In this document: in pieces, positions 7,450 to 14,135 of the stretch
Position numbering within the stretch: the first letter of the stretch is position 1
Layout: each line of letters starts with the position of its first letter
Origin: IMCC26207 sp037141255
GTDB taxonomy: Bacteria > Actinomycetota > Acidimicrobiia > Acidimicrobiales > Microtrichaceae
NCBI GenBank assembly: GCA_037141255.1
Contig: JBAXCX010000052.1
Coordinates: forward strand, 1 to 18,735
Length of the DNA: 18,735 bases
Reading direction: 5' to 3'
Program-made: the position numbers and the translations under genes
Notes under the pieces: model-generated
What the model was told of the DNA's origin: nothing
The model's database searches: none
Seen by the model: only the letters and a program-made list of their open reading frames with translations

Positions 7450-7525
7450 CCGCTTCACGGACTAAATCTGCTTCGCGGACTAAATCCGCTTCGCGGACTC
7501 AAGCCGCTTCGCGGTGAGGCGAAGC
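7450..7525. repeat. 18-bp tandem repeat with hairpins between the EthD-like gene and purH
   Basis: Four copies of a unit like CCGCTTCGCGGACTAAAT begin at 7450, 7468, 7486 and 7504; the last is partial. Each holds a small inverted repeat (CCGC TTC GCGG, altered by single changes in copies 1 and 2). The last copy also forms a larger hairpin, GCTTCGC (7506-7512) with GCGAAGC (7519-7525). The array fills the 84 bases between two convergent stops and may act as a bidirectional terminator, although there is no T-run. Confidence 0.85.
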
Positions 7526-7527
7526 TG

Positions 7528-9057
7528 TCAGTGCTTAAAGTGGCGCTCCGCAGTAAACACCATGGCCATGTTGGCCTCATTTGCAGCGGCGATAACTTCT
7601 TCGTCACGAATAGAGCCGCCGGGTTGAATCACTGCCGTCGCGCCCGCTTCAGCTGCAGCATCAAGGCCATCGCGGAAGGGGAAGAAAGCATCCGAGGCGC
7701 AAGCTCCACCCACTGCTCGGCCCTCGGCCTTACTCGCAGCAATCCGGCCAGCATCACGTCTGTTTTGTTGACCCGCACCAATGCCGACTGCCTGTCCATC
7801 TTTGACTAGCACGATGGTGTTCGAGGTCACACGGGCCACAAGCCTCCACGCGAGTTCCATGTCATTCCACTCAGACTCTGTGGGCTGGCGGTTGGTCACA
7901 ACCGTCCAGGCACCTCGATCCAGAGAGACTACGTCAGCAGTCTGAACAAGCAGACCGCCGGAAATAGAACGAATATCGAGTTCTGGAACCTCGAGTGGTG
8001 GCGCAGTGAGAACTCGAAGATTCTTTTTTGCCAGTAATACTTCGAGCGCTCCCGGCTCATACCCCGGCGCAATAATCACCTCGGTAAACACCGGCGCCAA
8101 GGCTTCGGCTAGGGCCACTGGCACCACACGGTTGACCGCCACAATGCCGCCAAATGCAGAGGTGGGGTCACCTTCGTGAGCTCGGATATACGCCGAGGTG
8201 ATGTCTGCATCTACTGCCGCCCCGCAAGCGTTCGCGTGTTTGATTACAACGGCCGCAGGAAGCTCACCCAAGGAGCACACCAACCTCCAGGCGGCGTCAG
8301 CGTCATACATATTCAGGTACGACATCTCCTTGCCTCCGTGCTGCTCAGCAAGATCCCAGCAGCCTCCTCGGGGGAAGGAATACCGTGCTCCAACCTGATG
8401 TGGATTCTCGCCATATCGAAGTTCTTGACTTCGAGTTGCCGATAGGTGAAGCGTTTTCGGCAACGGGCCAGTCTCGGGCAATTCACCCGCCCCTTGGCCA
8501 TCAAACCAAGCAACAATCGCTGCGTCATAAGCGGCAGTGTGAGCAAACGCATCTCGAGCCAGGCGGCGGCGGGTGACCTCGGTGACAGCACCACCTGTTC
8601 GCAACTCACTCAACACCACCTCGTAATCGATTGGGTTCACCAAGACGGTGACCTGTGAGTGGTTCTTCGCCGCACCACGCACCATTGCCGGCCCGCCAAT
8701 ATCAATGAGTTCAATCGATGGGTCGGAGCTAAACGGGTACAGGTTCACAGCCACTAGGTCAATGGCAGTCACGGAGTACGTCTCCATATCTGCCACGTGC
8801 GAGGGATCCGTCCGATCGGCCAGAATTCCACCATGAATTGCTGGGTGTAGCGTGACGACACGGTGCCCCAGCATCTCTGGAAATCCGGTGACATCCTCGG
8901 TGGGAATAACGGGCAAGCCGGCCTCGGCTAAGACCCGCGCAGTTCCACCCGAGGAGACCAGTTCCCATCCCAAGTCGATAAGAGCTCGACCAAATTCAAC
9001 CATTCCCGTCTTGTCATAGGCAGACAGCAACGCTCGAGGTTTGGTGGATTCAGTCAT
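7528..9057 (-). CDS. purH: Bifunctional AICAR formyltransferase / IMP cyclohydrolase
   Basis: Performs the last two steps of IMP synthesis: 10-formyl-THF plus AICAR gives FAICAR, which is closed to IMP. The N-terminal MGS-like cyclohydrolase domain (about 1-190) shows SAYDKTG, SSGGTA (35-40), HPAIHGGIL (71-79) and NLYPF. The transformylase domain has RYGENPHQ (214-221) and the catalytic KHANACG (273-279). At 509 residues it is full length. Its ATG overlaps the purN stop by four bases (ATGA), so translation is coupled and flux is matched with the upstream transformylase. It ends against a repeat array. Confidence 0.97.
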   Translation of the reverse strand: MTESTKPRALLSAYDKTGMVEFGRALIDLGWELVSSGGTARVLAEAGLPVIPTEDVTGFPEMLGHRVVTLHPAIHGGILADRTDPSHVADMETYSVTAIDLVAVNLYPFSSDPSIELIDIGGPAMVRGAAKNHSQVTVLVNPIDYEVVLSELRTGGAVTEVTRRRLARDAFAHTAAYDAAIVAWFDGQGAGELPETGPLPKTLHLSATRSQELRYGENPHQVGARYSFPRGGCWDLAEQHGGKEMSYLNMYDADAAWRLVCSLGELPAAVVIKHANACGAAVDADITSAYIRAHEGDPTSAFGGIVAVNRVVPVALAEALAPVFTEVIIAPGYEPGALEVLLAKKNLRVLTAPPLEVPELDIRSISGGLLVQTADVVSLDRGAWTVVTNRQPTESEWNDMELAWRLVARVTSNTIVLVKDGQAVGIGAGQQNRRDAGRIAASKAEGRAVGGACASDAFFPFRDGLDAAAEAGATAVIQPGGSIRDEEVIAAANEANMAMVFTAERHFKH

Positions 9058-9617
9058 GACACTCGCTCTCGTTGAAGAATGGTTTGAATCGTCTCGACAT
9101 AGAGTCGCCGCTCTACTGCCTTGATGCGCTCATGCAGAGTTGTTTGGTCGTCACCTGGGAGTACCACAACAGCTTCTTGCGCCAGGATCGGCCCTGCATC
9201 AACTTGCTCGGTTGCAACGTGCACAGTGCAACCCGTGACCTTTGCCCCATAGGCCAGCGTCGCCTCGACTGCATTCCATCCAGGAAAGGCCGGAAGCAGC
9301 GAGGGGTGCGTGTTCAGGATGCGATCGGGGTAAGCCTTGAAAGCGGCCGAGGTGAGTATCGTTCCCCACCCCGCCATTGCAACCAGATCGATTCGCTCCA
9401 TGCTCAGCTGATCGAGCACCTTGTCCGTGTAACGCTCGCGATCAAAGTTCGGTGAAAAATCTGTGCGCTCAATAAGAACGCACCGAAGGGAATGATCGGC
9501 CGCGATCTGCTCAACGGCGCAGTGCCGATCCACCATGACAAGGTCAATCGGCAAGCCCGCCCGGGCCATCGCATCAAGAAGGGTCCCGCTTCCAGAGGCG
9601 AGTACGGCTAGTCGCAT
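9054..9617 (-). CDS. purN: Phosphoribosylglycinamide formyltransferase (GART)
   Basis: Transfers formyl from 10-formyl-THF to GAR in purine synthesis. With the ATG at 9617 the protein has 187 residues beginning MRLAVLASGSGT, the usual phosphate-binding N-terminus. The catalytic Asn102 and His104 lie in NTHPSLLPAF and Asp140 in EQVDAGPI. The frame extends upstream to 9668, but those 17 residues run into the arm of an inverted repeat and match nothing. No Shine-Dalgarno precedes the start; TAGTTT lies eight bases upstream, so a leaderless message is possible. It couples to purH by a 4-base overlap. Confidence 0.95.
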   Translation of the reverse strand: MRLAVLASGSGTLLDAMARAGLPIDLVMVDRHCAVEQIAADHSLRCVLIERTDFSPNFDRERYTDKVLDQLSMERIDLVAMAGWGTILTSAAFKAYPDRILNTHPSLLPAFPGWNAVEATLAYGAKVTGCTVHVATEQVDAGPILAQEAVVVLPGDDQTTLHERIKAVERRLYVETIQTILQRERVS

Positions 9618-9650
9618 ATGCGCTGAAACTATCAGCCCTATGACTTTATG

Positions 9651-9689
9651 GGATCTGCTAGCAGACACTCAGTGCCTGCTAGCAGATCC
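9651..9689 (-). terminator. Perfect 14-bp inverted repeat after sucD
   Basis: GGATCTGCTAGCAG (9651-9664) is the exact reverse complement of 9676-9689, with an 11-nt spacer whose CAC/GTG can extend the stem around a TCA triloop. A second small hairpin (CAGTC AGT GACTG, 9692-9704) lies on the sucD side. It falls in the 104 bases between sucD and purN. A transcription end for sucCD is the simplest reading, but no T-run follows, so it may instead be a protein site or a repeat element. Confidence 0.6.
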
Positions 9690-9721
9690 GTCAGTCAGTG
9701 ACTGCAGTTCATCATCTTGGT

Positions 9722-10618
9722 TTATAGGCCCTTGACCACGTCAACCATCAGCAGGCCAGCTTCGGTTGGGTTTGCGCCAACGCTCACACCGGCTGCCTTC
9801 ATGGCATCCATCTTGGCCGCAGCAGTGCCCTTGCCGCCCGACACGATGGCACCCGCATGGCCCATCTTCTTTCCAGGAGGAGCAGTCTGACCTGCGATGT
9901 AGCCAACCACAGGCTTGGTCATATTTGAAGAGATAAATTCAGCGGCTTCTTCTTCGGCCGAGCCACCGATCTCACCAATCATCATCACTGCAGTGGTCTC
10001 ATCATCTGCTTGGAATCGCTCAAGGCAATCAATAAAGCTGGTGCCCGGAACCGGGTCGCCACCAATACCAACGCAAGTAGTCACACCAATGTTCTGCGAC
10101 TGCAGTTCATAGAGGGCCTGATAGGTCAGCGTTCCCGAACGGCTCACGATGCCAACGTTCTTGGCACCCGGCTCAGGGTTCTTTGCAATGTGCCCAGCAG
10201 TGATTCCGATATTGCATTTTCCGGGGCTAATGATGCCCGGGCAGTTTGGCCCCAGCAGCTGTACGCCTGGGAAATCACGCTTGATCTTGTTGAAAAACCA
10301 AGCCTCATCTTGTGCGGGCACACCTTCGGTGATGCACACGATGAACTCAATGCCTCCCTCGGCTGCTTCCATAATGGCGGCGCGTACACCGGCTGCGGGA
10401 ATAAAGATGCAGCTAGCAGTCGCTCCAGTTTCGGCTACTGCGTCTGCAACCGAGGCAAAGATCGGAATGCCATCAACATCCTCACCTGCCTTCTTCGGGT
10501 TCGTTCCAGCCACAACCTGCGTGCCGTACTCACGGTTCAGTAGGCCGTAGTAACGGCCCTGGCTACCAGTAAGTCCTTGATACAGGACCTTGGTGTTTTC
10601 ATCTACAAAGATGCTCAT
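9722..10618 (-). CDS. sucD: Succinyl-CoA synthetase alpha subunit
   Basis: Together with SucC it interconverts succinyl-CoA and succinate with ADP/ATP or GDP/GTP in the TCA cycle. The 298 residues start MSIFVDENTKVLYQGLTGSQG, a CoA-binding Rossmann domain. The CoA loop LLGPNCPGIISP is at 121-132. The phosphorylated histidine is His254 in KMGHAGAIVSGG. The reading frame continues 52 codons further upstream into sucC, but that stretch is a shadow of sucC and the family N-terminus fixes ATG 10618. A weak AGG is about ten bases upstream. It follows sucC after 31 bases. Confidence 0.97.
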   Translation of the reverse strand: MSIFVDENTKVLYQGLTGSQGRYYGLLNREYGTQVVAGTNPKKAGEDVDGIPIFASVADAVAETGATASCIFIPAAGVRAAIMEAAEGGIEFIVCITEGVPAQDEAWFFNKIKRDFPGVQLLGPNCPGIISPGKCNIGITAGHIAKNPEPGAKNVGIVSRSGTLTYQALYELQSQNIGVTTCVGIGGDPVPGTSFIDCLERFQADDETTAVMMIGEIGGSAEEEAAEFISSNMTKPVVGYIAGQTAPPGKKMGHAGAIVSGGKGTAAAKMDAMKAAGVSVGANPTEAGLLMVDVVKGL

Positions 10619-10649
10619 CTGATTCTGACCTTTTTCTTGTGGGCTGTTG

Positions 10650-11795
10650 TCAGCGGCTAGCGGCGAGCTCAACAGCTTTGCGGGCTGCTTCAAGCATCGT
10701 CGGCTGCATCTGCAGTTGATCGGACAGGTGCGGGGCAAGAATTGCTCTGCCCTCTTCGGCGTTGGTGCCATCAAGGCGAATCACGATGGGTGACTCAATG
10801 GTGACTCTTCCGAGCGCTTCGATAATGCCGTTCGCAACCTCTTCACCGCGGGTAATCCCGCCAAAGATGTTGATGAAGATTGCCTTGACTGCAGGGTCAT
10901 TGTTGATGACCTCAAGCGCTCCAGCCATCACGTCGGCATTTGCACCGCCGCCGATATCTAAGAAGTTTGCTGGCTTTCCGCCAGCCTGATTGACCACGTC
11001 AAGGGTGCTCATTGCTAGACCAGCACCGTTTGCGATGATGCCCACCGACCCGTCAAGGCCCACGTACTGAAGGCCCTTTTCGTGTGCGGCCTGCTCACGC
11101 GAGTCGCGCTCTTGAGTGGCTTCATACTCTGCCCACTCATGGCGGTACATTGCATTGTCGTCCAAGGTCACCTTGGCATCGAGTGCATGAACCTCGCCGG
11201 TTGGCTTCAGAATAAGAGGGTTGATCTCTGCGAGATCGGCATCGCCCTCGGTATAGGCCCGATACAGCTTCAACAGGATGTCTACTGCGCCGTCCTCGGC
11301 TGCTGGGTTTAGATTGGCTGCCTTGACCCAAGCTCGTGCGGTCGGCTCATCAAGGCCATCCACTGGGTCGATCCAGATCTTGGCGATTGCATCGGGGTTC
11401 TCTTCGGCTACTGCCTCGATCTCGACGCCACCCTCTGCAGAGAGCATCCCAAGATGCTTCTTGGCCGAACGGTCCAGAGTGAAACTTGCGTAGTACTCCT
11501 CCGCAATATCAGAAGCCACTTCGATCCAGACCACATTGACGGTATGGCCCTTGATGTCCATTCCCAAAATGTTTGAGGCGTACTCGCGTACCTCCTCGGC
11601 GGTGTTAGCCAGCTTGATGCCACCAGCTTTGCCACGGCCACCTACTTGCACCTGTGCCTTGATCACCACTGGGTACTCGCCAATGCGGCCGGCTGCAGCT
11701 ACTGCATCCTCCACAGTGGTGACTGCCTCTCCCTTTGACACTGGAATGTCGAAAGAAGCAAAGAATTGTTTTCCTTGGTACTCGAAGAGGTCCAC
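10650..11795 (-). CDS. sucC: Succinyl-CoA synthetase beta subunit
   Basis: The ATP-grasp, nucleotide-binding subunit of succinyl-CoA synthetase. The N-terminus MDLFEYQGKQFFASFDIPVS is typical. QVQVGGRGKAGGIKLA holds nucleotide-binding residues, DLAEINPLI the magnesium ligands, and IANGAGLAMSTLD plus NIFGGITRG belong to the C-terminal domain that meets SucD. At 381 residues it is full length. It starts with GTG at 11795, with GAGG abutting the start codon, so initiation may be weak or leaderless. The stop codon begins a GCGGCTAGCGGCG sequence that recurs twice at 12531-12589. Confidence 0.97.
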   Translation of the reverse strand: MDLFEYQGKQFFASFDIPVSKGEAVTTVEDAVAAAGRIGEYPVVIKAQVQVGGRGKAGGIKLANTAEEVREYASNILGMDIKGHTVNVVWIEVASDIAEEYYASFTLDRSAKKHLGMLSAEGGVEIEAVAEENPDAIAKIWIDPVDGLDEPTARAWVKAANLNPAAEDGAVDILLKLYRAYTEGDADLAEINPLILKPTGEVHALDAKVTLDDNAMYRHEWAEYEATQERDSREQAAHEKGLQYVGLDGSVGIIANGAGLAMSTLDVVNQAGGKPANFLDIGGGANADVMAGALEVINNDPAVKAIFINIFGGITRGEEVANGIIEALGRVTIESPIVIRLDGTNAEEGRAILAPHLSDQLQMQPTMLEAARKAVELAASR

Positions 11796-11989
11796 CCTCG
11801 TGTGCCTTTCTGCTCGGCCATCGGCCCGTCGAATAACGCCGGTGCGCTACTCGAGGGTGCACAATCTGTACTCATGCACCCGGCGGGGGATCCTAAACGC
11901 CTCGGGGCCTGCATCTCATATCGAGAGCAAAATCAGATTTTGGCTCGAACTGCATTTCGGGCTCGAACAGTGCAGAATGAGAGTTACTC
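11796..11989. other. Divergent intergenic region between sucC and the 180-residue protein gene
   Basis: 194 bases that must hold promoters for both directions. Near the right side a 9-bp direct repeat GGCTCGAAC is at 11942-11950 and 11960-11968 (18-bp spacing), just before a -10-like CAGAAT at 11973-11978. I could not match a good -35 to it, nor find a convincing sucC promoter. No coding frame is supported. Confidence 0.4.
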
Positions 11990-12532
11990 ATGCCAGTAGA
12001 ACGCCGTTCGGGTAAACAGCAACTCATCGCAATCAGCCTTGGGGTTGCAGCCGTCGTGATTGCTATTGGCATTGCTTGGGGCATGCTTGCCCTTGCCGGC
12101 GGGAACGAAACTGCCACTCAACTTCGCCTTGGCGATGACGTCTTCGATGCTGGCAATGCAGTGCGACTCTCGACCCAAATTAACACGCAGGGGCCACTTC
12201 TGTTTAGCGATGTTTCTGGTCGAGGGCAGCAGCGGCCCATTGCGGTCAACCATTTTGGTACCGATCCAGCAATACGGTGGGTGGCCTTCGATGCTGCAGC
12301 GCCTGGAGCACCCGAAAACTGCTTTCTGGTTTGGTCCGCTGAGCGCAAAGTGTTCGAGGAGCGATCAGCGGCGAGTGGCGCTGAGCGTGAGCAGGGGCAG
12401 ATCTGTAGAGACATCACCTTTCCCGCAAACGGGCAAGGCCTGGATCAGTACTCCTGGAGAATCGACAAGGCAGGGAGTCTGACGATTGACCTGCGGCCAA
12501 ACGACAAGATCTCGACCAACGCCGGCGGCTAG
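11990..12532 (+). CDS. Membrane-anchored protein of unknown function
   Basis: 180 residues. Residues 1-10 are basic (MPVERRSGKQ), followed by one hydrophobic helix at about 11-36 and a soluble domain expected outside the membrane. The domain has two cysteines, Cys111 (ENCFLVWS) and Cys139 (GQICRDITF), which could form a disulphide. Its last part, FPANGQGLDQYSWRIDKAG followed by SLTIDLRP, has the rhythm of the final strands of Rieske-type domains, but the cluster-binding Cys-x-His pairs are absent, so a degenerate Rieske-like fold is only a guess. No Shine-Dalgarno is clear. It diverges from sucC and is followed by a repeat-rich junction whose first copy overlaps its stop codon. Confidence 0.75.
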   Translation: MPVERRSGKQQLIAISLGVAAVVIAIGIAWGMLALAGGNETATQLRLGDDVFDAGNAVRLSTQINTQGPLLFSDVSGRGQQRPIAVNHFGTDPAIRWVAFDAAAPGAPENCFLVWSAERKVFEERSAASGAEREQGQICRDITFPANGQGLDQYSWRIDKAGSLTIDLRPNDKISTNAGG

Positions 12533-12604
12533 CGGCTAGCGGCGCCACTGCTAGCTGTTAGCTGCACTCCTTGCTAGCGGCTAGCGGCGCTGGTGCTAGC
12601 GCCG
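12528..12604. repeat. GCTAGCGG-based repeat between convergent genes
   Basis: The 18-mer GCTAGCGGCTAGCGGCGC occurs at 12528-12545 and 12573-12590, and the palindrome GCTAGC occurs six times in the block. The second copy runs into a 7-bp hairpin (CGGCGCT / AGCGCCG, 12585-12604). The first copy overlaps the stop codon of the upstream gene. The core AGCGGCTAGCGGCG is also found at 10652-10665, on the sucC stop. It lies between convergent stops, so a terminator role is possible. Confidence 0.85.
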
Positions 12605-12614
12605 AGCAGGAAAA

Positions 12615-14135
12615 TCACTCAGTAAAAAGTGGCAGCAAGCGATCCCGCTGAATTTTACGGGTGCCGGTTCGGGGAAGCTCCTCGACGATCAGAATGCGGC
12701 GAGGTGCTTTGTACTGAGCCATGCGAACACCGGCCCACACCACCAACTCTTGGGGAGTCACCTTGGCCTTGGGTCGTAGTCGAACTGCCGCAACGGGTAC
12801 CTCGCCGAGCTTGGGATCTGGGATTCCTACCACTGCCGCTTCGAGCACATCTGGGTGTTCTTCAATATCGGCCTCTACCTCTATGGGATACACCGAATAG
12901 CCGCCCGACTTGATCACGGCCTTGGCTCGGCCGTGAAACATCACTGTCCCAAAAGGGCCCGACCGGACAAGGTCACCCGTACGCAGCCAGCCGTCCTCGG
13001 TAAGGGCCTCGCTGCTGGCCTGAGCATCGCCCCAATACCCCTTGAGCACTCCGGGCCCCTTCAGCTGCAATTCGCCCACTTGCCCGGGCAGTACTCCCCT
13101 ACCTGAGCGATCCGCCACTTTGAACTTCCAGCCCGGCATCGACAGGCCAAGCGAATCGCCAAGACCGATCGGCAACATTGGCGGCGAGAGTTTGGTGGCC
13201 ACGTTTCCGCCTACCTCAACCATGCCGTAGCCCTCCATGAAGGCAGCCTCACCGATAGGGCCAAGGCCCGGCAACGTTGCCGAAGCCCCAAAGGACTTGA
13301 ACTTGAGAGCAAGGTCAGCCGGCATGACATCTGCGCCGCTTATCCAGACCCGGACCGAACTCAGGTCGGCCTCGGCAGCACCTGCTTCGAACAGGGTCCG
13401 ATACATCGCTGGCACCCCGATGAACGCTGAGCATCGGCGGTGCTCGATAATCTGCAGGGTCCGACTGGGCGAGAAACGCTGCATGAAATAGATGGGAATC
13501 CCGGCCACGGCCGGGCCCATAAGCGCAACGAACCCCATGATGTGCGCTACGGGCAGAGCCAAGACGAGTTCGTCGTGGCGCAGGGTAAACGGCCACATAG
13601 CGGCGAGCGAGACCTGCCCAACTAACGCCTGATGAGTGAGTTCTGCACCCTTTGGTTTACCGGTAGTTCCAGAGGTGTAAAAGAGCGCTGCAACATCTTC
13701 AGGACTTGGAGTTGCGAGCACTGTTGATCCCTCGACCACAGGCAGTTCAGCGGGAGTACGAATCACTAAACTGGCGCCTGAGTCAGCAATGACGTGTGCA
13801 ACCTCGGCTTCGGACATCTGGGGGTTCACTGGCGCCGGCAGCCCACCGGCAGCCGAGACAGCTAGGCACAACATGAACTGATCAATCCCATTGGCTGTTG
13901 CAATCACCACGGGGCGGCCGGGTTCGCTGAGCGTTCGAATAGCTCTGGTCCAAGCAGCTACCTGTTCGGAAGCTTGTTCGTAGGTGATCCGTCGAGACAG
14001 ACCTGTCTCGTCCTCTTCGGTCACGAACAACTTCTCACCGTGCATCTCGGCAAGACGCATCATCAGGTCGGCAAGGGTGGCCGAACGCCGAAGCGCCAAA
14101 TCGGCACGGCCGAGGAAGGAACGGGGAATGGTCAT
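12615..14135 (-). CDS. Acyl-CoA synthetase (AMP-forming, ANL superfamily)
   Basis: Activates a carboxylic acid to acyl-AMP and then acyl-CoA. The P-loop TSGTTGKPKG is at residues 154-163. Next come EGYGMVEVGG (adenine loop), GWLRTGDLV (hinge and ribose aspartate) and the C-terminal catalytic lysine Lys494 in GTRKIQRD. At 506 residues it matches the shorter fatty-acid or malonyl-type ligases; the acid substrate is not identifiable. The start at 14135 is preferred over an upstream one because GGAG precedes it and it forms a 4-base ATGA overlap with pcrA. It is the last gene of the minus-strand series read from the right edge and ends at a repeat block. Confidence 0.93.
   Translation of the reverse strand: MTIPRSFLGRADLALRRSATLADLMMRLAEMHGEKLFVTEEDETGLSRRITYEQASEQVAAWTRAIRTLSEPGRPVVIATANGIDQFMLCLAVSAAGGLPAPVNPQMSEAEVAHVIADSGASLVIRTPAELPVVEGSTVLATPSPEDVAALFYTSGTTGKPKGAELTHQALVGQVSLAAMWPFTLRHDELVLALPVAHIMGFVALMGPAVAGIPIYFMQRFSPSRTLQIIEHRRCSAFIGVPAMYRTLFEAGAAEADLSSVRVWISGADVMPADLALKFKSFGASATLPGLGPIGEAAFMEGYGMVEVGGNVATKLSPPMLPIGLGDSLGLSMPGWKFKVADRSGRGVLPGQVGELQLKGPGVLKGYWGDAQASSEALTEDGWLRTGDLVRSGPFGTVMFHGRAKAVIKSGGYSVYPIEVEADIEEHPDVLEAAVVGIPDPKLGEVPVAAVRLRPKAKVTPQELVVWAGVRMAQYKAPRRILIVEELPRTGTRKIQRDRLLPLFTE

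Noticed and set aside
9618..9668. N-terminal extension of PurN by 17 codons
   Set aside because: It runs into the inverted repeat and has no family similarity; GART proteins begin at the MRLAVLASGSG strand.
10619..10774. N-terminal extension of SucD by 52 codons into sucC
   Set aside because: It is a shadow of the sucC 3' end; SucD proteins begin at MSIFVDENTK.
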